A stretch of 64,000 bases of DNA, taken from the NCBI RefSeq assembly GCF_007829815.1, contig NZ_VIWT01000001.1, positions 2,689,501-2,753,500 on the forward strand. The letters are read 5' to 3'. Both the position numbers and the translations under genes were made by a program. Shown piece after piece: positions 36,211 to 44,479 of this stretch (position 1 is its first letter; the number at the start of each line of letters is the position of its first letter). Below the pieces are notes generated by a model. That model was not told where the DNA came from. It worked only from the letters and a program-made list of their open reading frames with translations, and did not search any database. The DNA comes from Kitasatospora viridis (GTDB lineage Bacteria > Actinomycetota > Actinomycetes > Streptomycetales > Streptomycetaceae).

Positions 36211-36610
36211 GTCGGTTCCTTCGCTGGGTGGCTGAGGCTGCCGCTTCGCGCGGCAGGGGTTGCGACGTGCCCAGCCGCCCCGGGATGCGTGGGCCCGTGG
36301 CTCGCGGGGCGGCTCGGACACCACGATGCCGCCCCACTCAAGATCGGATACGCAGGCGGATTGCGGGCCCGCAGCCCGGCTGCGGGTCGGTCTGAACCAC
36401 AGTCAGCCGGAGATGGTCTGACCTGGCGTCACGCGTCGGGAAGCGCATCACAGCCGCACGAAAGCCGCGTAGAGTCGGACCTCGGCCGGGTCCGACGCAT
36501 AGGCATAGACCCGCACGCGCGGGCATCGAGCTGAGAAGCAGTCTCTGACGACCATCAGTCTGCGGTGCTCCTGCTCCGGGCCCGGCCGCCTGGTGCCGTC
36601 AGGCCGCGCC
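36211..36610. other. 400-bp gene-free region upstream of the lanthipeptide precursor
   Basis: It holds the presumed promoter of the precursor operon. A GC-rich hairpin-forming stretch (GGGCCCGCAGCCCGGCTGCGGGTC, about 36366-36390, imperfect) could act as terminator of the HTH regulator gene. A weak plus-strand frame is not supported. Confidence 0.5.
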
Positions 36611-37936
36611 TCACGCCGCCAGCGCGGACCGGGTGTCGATCAGGTGCTCGCCCAGGCTCCTCGTGGAGGCGGTCTTCGCCGACCGCAGCTGACGGTGCAG
36701 CTCGCCGACCCTCCGCAGGGTCTCGCGGTGCTGAATCCGGGTGACCAGGTCGAGCGCGGCGTGGCCGTCCTGGCAGGCAGCGTCGACGTGCCCGGCGCCG
36801 GCGTGTGCCTCGGCGCGGGCCAAGTAGGCGGTGCAGCGGTGCCGCAGCATCTCCGGGCCGAGCCGGTCGATCGCCTGGTCGAGAGAGGGCAGGGCCTCGT
36901 CGTACTTGCCGAGCCTGATCAGGTCACTGCCCTCGTATGCCGCCGCCTTGGACTCGTCGAACCAGGAGATACCGCCCCAGCGTTCGTCGTCCATCGGCCC
37001 GGACAGCACGGTGCGGGACTCCTCCAGGGAGGAGCGGAAGCCGTGTTCGTCCCGGGTGGAGGAGTACATCTCGGAGGCCACCGCGTGCGTCCAGGCCCGC
37101 ATCCGGGCCGAGGCACCACGCTCGGCGGCGTCCACCGCGGCCAGGGCGTAGTCCAGGCCGCCGTCGGGGTCGCCGCCGTAGGACGTGCGGAAGGCCTGGC
37201 CGCCGAGCAGCAGGGCGCACAGCTCGGGGCTCTGAATCTCCTTCGCGATCCGGTATCCGAAGTCGGTGTAGGCGTCGGACTGCTCCTGGTCCCCGAGGTC
37301 GAGGGAGAGCAGGATCGCGGCCAGCGCGGCCATCTCCGCCATGTGGGCCAGCAGCGAGTTCCGAACGGCGGCCGGCTGGTCCTTCGGCCGGAGCGAGGTG
37401 ACCAGCTGGATCTGGTGGTGGGCCACCGGCACCAGGCTGGACGCCGGGAAGCTCTTGTAGGAGCGCCGATATGACGCACCGATCGACCTCAGCTCGTCCA
37501 CCACCGACTGGTCCACGGGAGCACCGGGTCTGGCGGCCTGAGCCTCGGCGTCCGGCGAGAGGGCGGTGAAGGCTGTGGTCATGCCGACGAGCGAGCCGAG
37601 GGTGAAGGTACGTCGGAGCACGGTCTCAGGGCTTTCCGCTTCAGGCGCCTTCGCGCGGGCCGGAGGCGGGGTGACCGCCGGTGATCTGCCTGACTGTGCT
37701 ACCACAACAGCGTCCGGGTAGCGAATATCGAACGCCAGGATGTGATCAACCGTCATCCCCAAGACGCGGGCAAGCCGTTCCGCCAGACTGACGCTGTCCA
37801 GCGAGAGGACGCCGCGTTCCACCTGCCCGACCCAGGACTCCGACCGCCCCACCTCGGCCCCGAGCTGCCGCTGCTGCCACCCCCGCCGCCGTCTTCCCCT
37901 CTCGACGCGCTGGCCGATGATCTTGTCGATCTCCAT
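36611..37936 (-). CDS. XRE-family transcriptional regulator with TPR-like C-terminal region
   Basis: A 441-aa protein. The N-terminal HTH (residues about 5-65) reads IIGQRVERGRRRRGWQQRQLG ... RSESWVGQVERGVLSL ... LARVLGMTVDHIL, a standard cro/XRE domain. The remaining 330 residues are alpha-helical with tetratricopeptide-like repeats (LDYALAAVDAAERGA, YDEALPSLDQAIDRLGPEML). This architecture is common beside FxLD and other actinobacterial RiPP loci and in mobile elements. ATG 37936 is preferred; GTG 37939 is one codon upstream. It probably controls the adjacent lanthipeptide genes or element functions. Confidence 0.8.
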   Translation of the reverse strand: MEIDKIIGQRVERGRRRRGWQQRQLGAEVGRSESWVGQVERGVLSLDSVSLAERLARVLGMTVDHILAFDIRYPDAVVVAQSGRSPAVTPPPARAKAPEAESPETVLRRTFTLGSLVGMTTAFTALSPDAEAQAARPGAPVDQSVVDELRSIGASYRRSYKSFPASSLVPVAHHQIQLVTSLRPKDQPAAVRNSLLAHMAEMAALAAILLSLDLGDQEQSDAYTDFGYRIAKEIQSPELCALLLGGQAFRTSYGGDPDGGLDYALAAVDAAERGASARMRAWTHAVASEMYSSTRDEHGFRSSLEESRTVLSGPMDDERWGGISWFDESKAAAYEGSDLIRLGKYDEALPSLDQAIDRLGPEMLRHRCTAYLARAEAHAGAGHVDAACQDGHAALDLVTRIQHRETLRRVGELHRQLRSAKTASTRSLGEHLIDTRSALAA

Positions 37937-38102
37937 CACTGGACACCCCGAATCCCGTGATCAATCCACTACAAGGCGCAACCGTACCCTGAAGGAGCCG
38001 CTCGCCGACGGGAATCGGTGCGCCGGTGGCAGGCCTGTGCTCCCGGTCCACCACGGCCCGTTCGTTGCGGGACGGTCAGGTGCCCCGCGCCAACGAGCCG
38101 GA

Positions 38103-39047
38103 TCACCCTGTCGCCAGGGCACTCACCTGCAGCCCCATGGTCTTCGCAGCACGGAGGGCGACTCGGGCGCGTGCGGCGCCGTTGCGGGTGACGGCTTCGC
38201 CTCCGCCGACCGCGATCTGGCGCGGCACCAGGCCTGCACAGGCGCGGCAGATGCCGGGCTGGGGCACGGGGTCGTGGCACTTGGCGCACTCGGCGTACCG
38301 GGCCGTCAGCGGCTGCGCAGGGCCCACGGCGGGCGGCATCTTGCGCTCCAGGCGGTTGCGGAGCATCGCTGCCGGGGCGTGAAGTTGGGCGGGCAGCCCG
38401 GGGAGTAGGGCAGCGGCGAGATCAGCGGGGGTGGCGCCTCGGGCCAGCCACTGGGCGACCAGCGGGGCAAGGGAGCGGGCTTCGGCCTCGCCGAGGTGCA
38501 GACGCGGCTCACACCGGATCACTCGGAACAACGTGGCGACGGCCCTGCGGGTCTGCGCATCCGGTATCGGCGGAGCCTGCTCGATCTCGCGGTTCTCCCC
38601 CTCCCGCCCTCCCGGTTCCCCGCCCGCCTCGTCAGCGGTCTGCTGACCGTCGGCAGGGTGGGTGGGTTCTTTGACCAGGTTCTTTACTACAGGGACGTCA
38701 GGACCACCGGTGGTCGCTCCACCGGACGCCGGACGGGTGACACCCGGCAGCGCGAGCTGCGGGGTGTCGTAGACGTGGGCCTCGCTGCGAATCGTGCCGT
38801 CGGGCATGCGGATCTTCTCGACCCGGTAGAAGCCGGCCTCGGTCAGCTCCTTGAGCGCCTTGCGGACCGCACTGCGGCCCTGGGGGCTGGTGTCGGCCAT
38901 GTGCTGGGCGTTCTCGCGCCAGCCGTCTGGACGGGAGAGGAGGTCGGCGAGCAGGCCGCGGGCGGTGAAGGACAGCCGCCGGCACTGCAGCACGGAATTG
39001 GGCAGCACGGTGAAGTGCCGCGCGTGTTCGGTACGATGGACGCGCAT
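38103..39047 (-). CDS. Helix-turn-helix plasmid/element protein with C-terminal zinc ribbon
   Basis: A 314-aa protein. Residues about 1-90 form a winged helix-turn-helix: FTVLPNSVLQCRRLSFTARGLLADLLS and RSAVRKALKELTEAGFYRVEKIRMPDG. A proline/glutamate-rich linker follows, then a helical segment, and a C-x2-C-x9-C-x2-C zinc ribbon (CAKCHDPVPQPGICRAC). Similar HTH proteins occur in Streptomyces plasmids and integrative elements, where they sit near replication or transfer genes; a specific role cannot be assigned. ATG 39047 was chosen since the domain starts there; ATG 39092 would extend it through a GC-rich inverted repeat. Confidence 0.7.
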   Translation of the reverse strand: MRVHRTEHARHFTVLPNSVLQCRRLSFTARGLLADLLSRPDGWRENAQHMADTSPQGRSAVRKALKELTEAGFYRVEKIRMPDGTIRSEAHVYDTPQLALPGVTRPASGGATTGGPDVPVVKNLVKEPTHPADGQQTADEAGGEPGGREGENREIEQAPPIPDAQTRRAVATLFRVIRCEPRLHLGEAEARSLAPLVAQWLARGATPADLAAALLPGLPAQLHAPAAMLRNRLERKMPPAVGPAQPLTARYAECAKCHDPVPQPGICRACAGLVPRQIAVGGGEAVTRNGAARARVALRAAKTMGLQVSALATG

Positions 39048-39322
39048 CGGGAGTTCCAGCTCCTGTTGCCGGACCCCGGGGTGTTCCAGCACCGCCGGGG
39101 TCGCCTATTTTCGATTGGACCACGGAACGTAGCACACGCACCGTTCGAAGATCCACGGGATCGTCTAGCGATCACCATCACATTCATCGTGGGCTCGTCC
39201 GGACTTAGAGAGCGGTTCGCCGGGTGAATGTCCCGTCGATTATCCAGTCTCAGCAGGAGCCACCCGCTCCGATCCCGGCAGCATGGCTTTCCGGAATCGG
39301 AGCGGCAGGAGCGGCACGGGTC

Positions 39323-39658
39323 TCAGCCGAGGTTCCAGGTGGTGCCGGCAAGGAGGCCGTCGAAGCCGAGGGCTCTCATGGCGTCCTCGGAGCTCTCCCA
39401 GCGGCGCTCGGGTGCCGTGAAGTGCGAGTCGAAGTCGGCGCGGGCGAGGTCCGGCTCGTGCCATTCGTAAGCGCAGCGGCAGCGGACGAAGACGAGGTCG
39501 CGGACGGCGAGGAGGAGCCAGTCGCGGCGGGCGCCGCATTGGGCGCAGGTGATGACGGTGCCGCGGGGGTCGAGTTCGGCGGGGTGCGGGACGGCGAAGA
39601 TCGTCGTGGGGGCGAATTCAGCAGCAGGGTCGTAGAAGTCGTGGTCGTAGTCGGTCAT
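39323..39658 (-). CDS. Hypothetical protein with cysteine pairs
   Basis: A 111-aa acidic protein from ATG 39658. It contains a probable metal site formed by C-x2-C (ITCAQCGARRDW) and C-x-C (FVRCRCAYEWHEP). Proteins of this kind are frequent in actinobacterial mobile elements. Function not recognised. It sits alone between the HTH gene and the relaxase gene. Confidence 0.6.
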   Translation of the reverse strand: MTDYDHDFYDPAAEFAPTTIFAVPHPAELDPRGTVITCAQCGARRDWLLLAVRDLVFVRCRCAYEWHEPDLARADFDSHFTAPERRWESSEDAMRALGFDGLLAGTTWNLG

Positions 39659-39893
39659 GCAGTCCTTTCGCCTTGGCGGGGGGACGACGGACCATACGAC
39701 ACTCGGCACCGAAATGGACCCCTCACGGCAAGAAGGACATCGAGTCGACATCGAATGCTCTTCCAAGCCGGTTGACGGCAGGCCGGACCAACCGATTCCT
39801 CCCGGATAATCCCGGCGGGTTTCCGGAGACTCCGGTGGCAATTCTCCGGCGAAATCAGTGAGTGGGACCGGTGAGGCTATGCCCCGTCGCTTG

Positions 39894-41645
39894 TCACCGT
39901 GCGCGGCGTGCCTGTTCCGGTGCGGGGAGTGCCGGTGTTGGCGCGGGGGTGGGTGCTGGTGTGGTGGGGCGGTGGGTGGTGGTGCGGGCAAGGGCTGCGT
40001 TGGCGCGCTGCTCTTCGGCTGTGAGCGGGCGGGTGGGGTCGGGCAGTCGGGTGTTGCGGCGGATGCGCCAGGTGAGGACGGCTGCTGGGGAGTCGGCGGT
40101 GGCGAGTTCGCGTCGGCCTGCGGCGTGGGTGAGCAGGGTGGCGGGGTCGTGGCCTGCCTGCTCGGCTTCGGTGAGGGTGGCGGCGAGTGCCGCCCAGTCC
40201 GCCTCGGCGAGGATGCGAGCGGCCTGGTCGGCGGGCAGCGCCTGGCGGACCGCGGTCTCGTGCCGGTCGCAGTCCGGGGTGGGGAGTTGGCGGCCCTGGG
40301 TGTCGAGGAGGGCGAGGGGGCGTGCGGCGTGGCGGCCGTAGGCGGTGCGCAGGTGGGCTGCGGCGGTGTGGGCGGCTTCGGCTTGGCGCTGGTGGCCTTG
40401 GGCGGTGTGCCATTTGGCGATGACGATCGCGAGCAGGACCAGGCTGGCGAGCATCGTCGCGGCGGCCGTGCCGTCGGGGGCCTGGCTGCCGGCGGGGCCC
40501 GCGTAGAGGAGTTCGCGGGCGGCCGAGCGCATCGCGCGGACCTCGGTGCGGGCGGCGCGGGTGCGGGCGATGGCGGTGTATTCGAGGGCGCGGGCGGCCT
40601 GGTTGATCTCCCGTCGGGACAGGGTCGGGCTGGTGAGGGCGAGGGTGTCGAGGACCTCGATGGTGCCGGCGACGACGGCGGCGACCTGGCCGGGGAGGGG
40701 CTGGTCGTCGAGGGTGGCGGCGGCGTGGTCGGTGGTGGTGCTGGTCCGGTACCGGGCCGTGGCCGGGTTCGCCTGGTCGCCGGGGCGGGTGGGGTTGGGG
40801 TGGTCGAGGCCGGTGGTGAAGCGTTCGCGGATCTTGGGCAGGGTGAGGTCGGCGGCGAGCTGGCTGCCGGAGAACCACACCGGGCCTCCCGGTTCTCTGG
40901 TGGGCAGGGCGAACTTGTAGCCCTGGGCGTCGCCGGAGGGCAGGCGGCGGATCTCGACCTGGATGCGGGCCAGGGCGAGGCGGGCGAGGAACTCCTCCTG
41001 GTCGGCGGCGCCGGCCAGTGCCCGGCGAACCCCGATGCGCAGGCGCTCGCGCTCGGAGTCCTCCCGGCCTAGGCGCTGGGCCTTGCGCAGCTCGCCGCTC
41101 TTGGCGCGCTTGGGGATCGCGGCCCGGTAGGCCGGGGTCCGGGTGTCGGACAGGTCCTTGAGCCCGTAGCCGCGCTCGATCGTGGTGAGTTCGGCCTCGG
41201 CGCGGTACTGGTCGCCGCGCAGGCGGGCCTGGGTCAGGTCGGCGCGGACCACGGTGGCGAGGATGTGGATGTGGTTGTCGCCGTGGTGCACGGCGACCCA
41301 CCGGCAGCCGTCCGGGTCGCCGTCGGGGGCGATGCCGGCGGCGGCCACGGTCCGGCGGGCGATATCCGCCCACTCCTGGTCGGTCAGGTTCCGGTCGGTG
41401 GGGTCGGCGCGGACCATGCGGTGGTAGACGTGCTGCTTGATCGGCCTGCCGTAGCGCACGACGTGCAGGTCCAGGGCGTCACGCAGCTGTGCGAGGGTGG
41501 CCTCGCCGTCGCGGCCCGGGTCGGGGGCGAAGCCGTCCCAGGACGCGACGAGGTGCGGGTCGGTGTGCTCGTTGCGCCGTCCCGGACCGTACAGGTACTC
41601 CAGCGCCTTGAGGGTGTTGCGGCCCGAGCGGGCGGTGGTGATCAC
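39894..41645 (-). CDS. MobA/MobP-type relaxase (mobilisation nuclease)
   Basis: A 583-aa protein starting at GTG 41645. The relaxase three-histidine metal motif is HHGDNHIHI (120-128), with the N-terminal catalytic region containing GRPIKQHVYHRMVRADP. Relaxases nick oriT and pilot the strand to the recipient. A hydrophobic segment (ATMLASLVLLAIVIAKW) in the C-terminal half may be a membrane helix, and the tail is a Pro/Thr/Ala repeat (TPAPTPAPTPALPAP). GTGA overlap with the mobC stop shows translational coupling. There is no cognate coupling protein in the element, so it depends on a helper conjugation system. Confidence 0.88.
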   Translation of the reverse strand: MITTARSGRNTLKALEYLYGPGRRNEHTDPHLVASWDGFAPDPGRDGEATLAQLRDALDLHVVRYGRPIKQHVYHRMVRADPTDRNLTDQEWADIARRTVAAAGIAPDGDPDGCRWVAVHHGDNHIHILATVVRADLTQARLRGDQYRAEAELTTIERGYGLKDLSDTRTPAYRAAIPKRAKSGELRKAQRLGREDSERERLRIGVRRALAGAADQEEFLARLALARIQVEIRRLPSGDAQGYKFALPTREPGGPVWFSGSQLAADLTLPKIRERFTTGLDHPNPTRPGDQANPATARYRTSTTTDHAAATLDDQPLPGQVAAVVAGTIEVLDTLALTSPTLSRREINQAARALEYTAIARTRAARTEVRAMRSAARELLYAGPAGSQAPDGTAAATMLASLVLLAIVIAKWHTAQGHQRQAEAAHTAAAHLRTAYGRHAARPLALLDTQGRQLPTPDCDRHETAVRQALPADQAARILAEADWAALAATLTEAEQAGHDPATLLTHAAGRRELATADSPAAVLTWRIRRNTRLPDPTRPLTAEEQRANAALARTTTHRPTTPAPTPAPTPALPAPEQARRAR

Positions 41646-42535
41646 CCCCGGCCGGCCTTCGCCAAGCGCATCGCCGAGGCGTCGACCTCGGCGACGGCAC
41701 GCCTCGTTTCGGCCACCAGGTGCGCGGCGGCTGCCAGGGTGGCCTGCGCGGAGCCATGGTCGACGCCGAGGTGGGCGTTGAGCTGAAAGGCGATCTGGTT
41801 GAGGTTGACGCCCACCTTGGCGAGCTGGAACCGGGTGGCGTCGAGGGCCTGCACGGCCTTGTCCACCTGCTCGTCACGGGTCGCCGCGCCGGCGCCGCCA
41901 GGAGCCAGGGCCCGGCGCTCCAGGTAGTCGGCCACGGTCAGCTCGGCTGCGGCGGCCAACTGCTCGACGCGCGTCTTCTGCTCTTCGGTGCAGCGGAAGC
42001 CGACCTTCTTCGTCTTCGGGTCGTCGTTGTCACGTCGGCGGCGCTTGGGAGGACGGGCGTTGACAGGCGCAGCACGAGCAGGCTCAGGCGGGTCGACGAC
42101 GGGCTTCTCCTGCTTCGCCGCGCCCTCGCGGTGAAGCTCCGGTGCTGCCGCCCTCGGCAGCACCGGCACGTCCACGCCCCCCTGGGCGTGGACGTCCGCG
42201 TACGTGGCCCCGTAGGGGCCTCGTACGCACTCGCTTGCTCCGCTGTTGAGGTGGAGGAGGTCAACAGCCTTGTAGTTCTCGGAGGTTACGGCATCGGCGG
42301 GCTGGGCGTGCGGTACGGGACGGGCGGCAGTCAGGGGTACTCCTTGGGACTGGCGTTCAGGGGACCGGTCCCCTGGGACGGGGGACCGGGGACCGGGGAC
42401 GGGGGACCGGGGCGTGGACGGGGAGCGGGACGGGGACGGGGACGGGGACGGGGACGGGGACGGGGACGGGGACGGGGACGGGGACGGGGACGGGGCAGTA
42501 TCGAGGCGGTACCGGGGCTTGGCGATGCCGGACAT
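41642..42535 (-). CDS. MobC-like relaxosome accessory protein
   Basis: The supported part is the C-terminal 130 residues: [33 protein letters not shown] and [18 protein letters not shown], the ribbon-helix-helix plus G-x-N-L-N-Q-I motif of MobC. It binds DNA near oriT and assists the relaxase. The 297-aa frame from ATG 42535 would include a Ser-Pro repeat encoded by the GGGGAC hexamer array, which is unusual; translation may start further downstream, so the N-terminus is uncertain. It overlaps the relaxase gene by 4 bp. Confidence 0.78.
   Translation of the reverse strand: MSGIAKPRYRLDTAPSPSPSPSPSPSPSPSPSPSPSRSPSTPRSPVPGPRSPVPGDRSPERQSQGVPLTAARPVPHAQPADAVTSENYKAVDLLHLNSGASECVRGPYGATYADVHAQGGVDVPVLPRAAAPELHREGAAKQEKPVVDPPEPARAAPVNARPPKRRRRDNDDPKTKKVGFRCTEEQKTRVEQLAAAAELTVADYLERRALAPGGAGAATRDEQVDKAVQALDATRFQLAKVGVNLNQIAFQLNAHLGVDHGSAQATLAAAAHLVAETRRAVAEVDASAMRLAKAGRG
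42427..42491. repeat. GGGGAC hexanucleotide tandem array
   Basis: About ten and a half uninterrupted copies of GGGGAC on the plus strand, flanked by more degenerate GGGACCGG-like units from about 42358. If translated on the minus strand it gives a Ser-Pro repeat at the N-terminus of the MobC frame; the six-base period keeps that frame open whatever the copy number. Confidence 0.9.
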
Positions 42536-43100
42536 CGCTGATAAAGACGGGCGGTTTCCGGGACCGGTCCCCTACCGGGACGGGCACCGGTCCCCAAGGG
42601 GACGACCGGTCAACCGACTTCCGCGCATCGGCAGAAGACCGGTGACCGAGGTGACCGACCGGTGACCGGTCCCCGATCGGTCACCCCGGTAAGCCCGTCG
42701 GTCAGGCCGGTCGCCCGGCTGAACCGGGCTGGGCGAGGGCGGCAGTGGGCCCCACCGAACGAACCGCTTCCGCTCACGCCGGAGGGACCGGGGGACCGGC
42801 TCAGCGGGGGACTGCGGAACGGACCAAACCGTTCTGACCGCGGGGACGGACCAGTCCACCGAAGTCGTCCCCTCCGACCCGGGCGGGCCGCTCAGAATTG
42901 GCGGCTGCCTTGACTGACCATCCGGGACCGGGGACGGGGACGGGCGAACAGGTCAATGGCCAGACGGCCCTGGCTCAGGGTGCGGCAGTCCCTGGCAGCT
43001 TCTGGTACGGCGGGGCGTGACGGGCTCCAGATTCTCGACGTGAAGTGCGGCGGCTGACGGTACCTATCGACCGGCCGATGGCAAAAAAGCTCGGCTGGGG
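42536..43100. other. 565-bp gene-free region upstream of mobC; oriT candidate
   Basis: Six ACCGGT palindromes occur between 42563 and 42670 (at 42563, 42586, 42605, 42638, 42658, 42665), interleaved with GGTGACC and GGTCACC. This cluster of short palindromes directly upstream of a mobC-relaxase operon is where an oriT or MobC operator would be expected. The nick site cannot be identified from sequence alone. Confidence 0.5.
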
Positions 43101-43247
43101 ATGCGAATGACGACCGACTTCCATGGCTTCGACCTGCCGCTGGAGGAACTCCTCAGCCTGCCTGCCGGCTTCTCCGATAGGGACATGACCCAGCCGATCA
43201 CCGAGGGCTCTGCTCCACCGACTCAACCGCGCTCAAGATCGTTTTAG
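43101..43247 (+). CDS. Possible 48-aa acidic peptide
   Basis: Frame from ATG 43101 (alternative ATG 43107) to TAG 43247: MRMTTDFHGFDLPLEELLSL, then a polar tail. A GGGG stretch before the start is only a weak ribosome site. The F-D-L-P-L-E-E-L segment recalls a RiPP leader helix, but there is no cysteine in the tail, so a lanthipeptide is unlikely. Weak support overall. Confidence 0.3.
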   Translation: MRMTTDFHGFDLPLEELLSLPAGFSDRDMTQPITEGSAPPTQPRSRSF

Positions 43248-43723
43248 GCCTTCGGCCGACCACCGCCTAGAGTGCCCACCCCTGGTCGGCCACCTGTTGC
43301 TTGGTGCGGCCGGAATGCCGAGCTACTGTCCCCGACACGCCAACCCGCCAGCCCGTCCGCGCTGCACCGACACCGGCAACAGGCCACAACCCCACGGCCA
43401 GCCGGTGAGAAAGGAACCCCGTGCCGCCCGCACTTCCCCTGCGCATCAGCCTGCCGCCGGCACCCACCACCTCGCTCCCCAGACCGAGCTGACGGTCTCC
43501 CCCAGCTGCCCCAGCCACCGGGGACCACCACCCGCCCTGCCGCTGCGGCGCGGCTTCCCCGCCGCCACGCCTTCTGACGCCTGGCCGGCTTCCCGACGCT
43601 GCCCCTTGCCCGGCTCGTCTCACCGCTCCCCGATCCGGAGCGAACCCCACCCCATCCCGAGCGCACGTCACCGGCTCCCAGTTCTGCCCGACTGCAAGGA
43701 GCCAGCCGCCAGACAGGAGATCC
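43248..43723. other. 476-bp region before the RDF gene, no supported gene
   Basis: C-rich sequence. A 23-codon frame begins at GTG 43422 after AAAGGAACC, a possible leader peptide for the RDF gene but too short to claim. The long minus-strand frames covering this region are antisense to the RDF gene and have no family features. Confidence 0.5.
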
Positions 43724-44416
43724 ATGCCCCCAACCGCCCTCGCGCGGACGTCCCACTCCACCATCGTGTCCGCGCCCGGCTCCGGTGCAGACAGGCTGCA
43801 CCCCACTGTGGTGCCTCCACCCGTCGGAAGGTTCCACGCCGGCCGCCGGGTGGACAACCGCCCCGAGTCGCTCCCCCAGTGGCGGGTATCCAGCACGAGT
43901 TCGGAGGTAGCCATCGCAGTCGGCCGCCTCCTGGGCGGTACAGCAGCAGTCGGCGACCAGACGGCCGAGGTACTCACCACCTCCCACGTCGTCCGCGTCA
44001 TTCTCGACGGCCCACACTCCATCTCGACCGAGATGCGGCTGTGGGGTCCGAAGGGAGTCCTCCACCACTGCGACGGCGCCCGATTCCTGACTCCGGCCAA
44101 GGTCCAGGGAACTCCGTGCGGCTGTCCCGACTCTGCCAAGGAACGGGTCGCCCTCGCCAAGGTGCTGCGGGCGCCGCAGCCTGAGACCACCGTGACATTC
44201 CGCCTGGCGGACCACTACAGCCTCGGGTGGTTCGAGTTCAGCTCGCCCTCGCGGATGCTCGCAGACGAGGCAGGCGACATCCGGACCAAGCTCTCCAGCG
44301 TCGTGGGCGAGGCGCTCTGCGAGCTCTCGCTCGACCTCGTCACGGTCACGGTCGCCGGTAGCGCTGACGTGTCCTTCCGGAGGCCGAGGCTCAACGTCAT
44401 CGGGCCGTGGAGCTAG
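43724..44416 (+). CDS. Recombination directionality factor (phiC31 gp3-like)
   Basis: A 230-aa protein from ATG 43724 (AGGAG 5 nt upstream). The conserved core, as I recall it for phage phiC31/phiBT1 gp3 relatives, is visible: VGRFHAGRRVDNRPESLPQWRV with G-R-F-x-x-G-R-x-V-D-N-R-P, MRLWGPKGVLHHCDGARFLTP and GTPCGCPDSAKER. These proteins bind the serine integrase and switch it from attP x attB integration to attL x attR excision. The gene is convergent with int, 63 bp apart across a shared terminator, on the same element, which fits. Confidence 0.8.
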   Translation: MPPTALARTSHSTIVSAPGSGADRLHPTVVPPPVGRFHAGRRVDNRPESLPQWRVSSTSSEVAIAVGRLLGGTAAVGDQTAEVLTTSHVVRVILDGPHSISTEMRLWGPKGVLHHCDGARFLTPAKVQGTPCGCPDSAKERVALAKVLRAPQPETTVTFRLADHYSLGWFEFSSPSRMLADEAGDIRTKLSSVVGEALCELSLDLVTVTVAGSADVSFRRPRLNVIGPWS

Positions 44417-44425
44417 AACCGCATA

Positions 44426-44465
44426 CAGAGCAGGCCCCAGGCGTCTCGGCTTGGGGCCTGCTCTG
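44426..44465. terminator. Bidirectional terminator between RDF and integrase genes
   Basis: Perfect 14-bp stem CAGAGCAGGCCCCA (44426-44439) with 44452-44465, 12-nt loop, followed by CTTTCC on the plus strand; it separates two convergent genes. Confidence 0.8.
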
Positions 44466-44479
44466 CTTTCCAGCGCTCG

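Noticed and set aside
36289..36534. 81-codon plus-strand frame upstream of the lanthipeptide precursor
   Set aside because: No ribosome site, no family features, and it lies in the presumed promoter region.
42340..42700. CRISPR array suggested by short regular repeats
   Set aside because: The repeats are contiguous hexamers and scattered ACCGGT palindromes without unique spacers of constant length, and no cas genes occur.
43422..43493. 23-codon frame with a good AAAGGA site before the RDF gene
   Set aside because: Could be a leader peptide, but too short to support without conservation data.
43244..44215. 323-codon minus-strand frame antisense to the RDF gene
   Set aside because: No motif and shadow composition; the plus-strand RDF frame has family motifs and a ribosome site.
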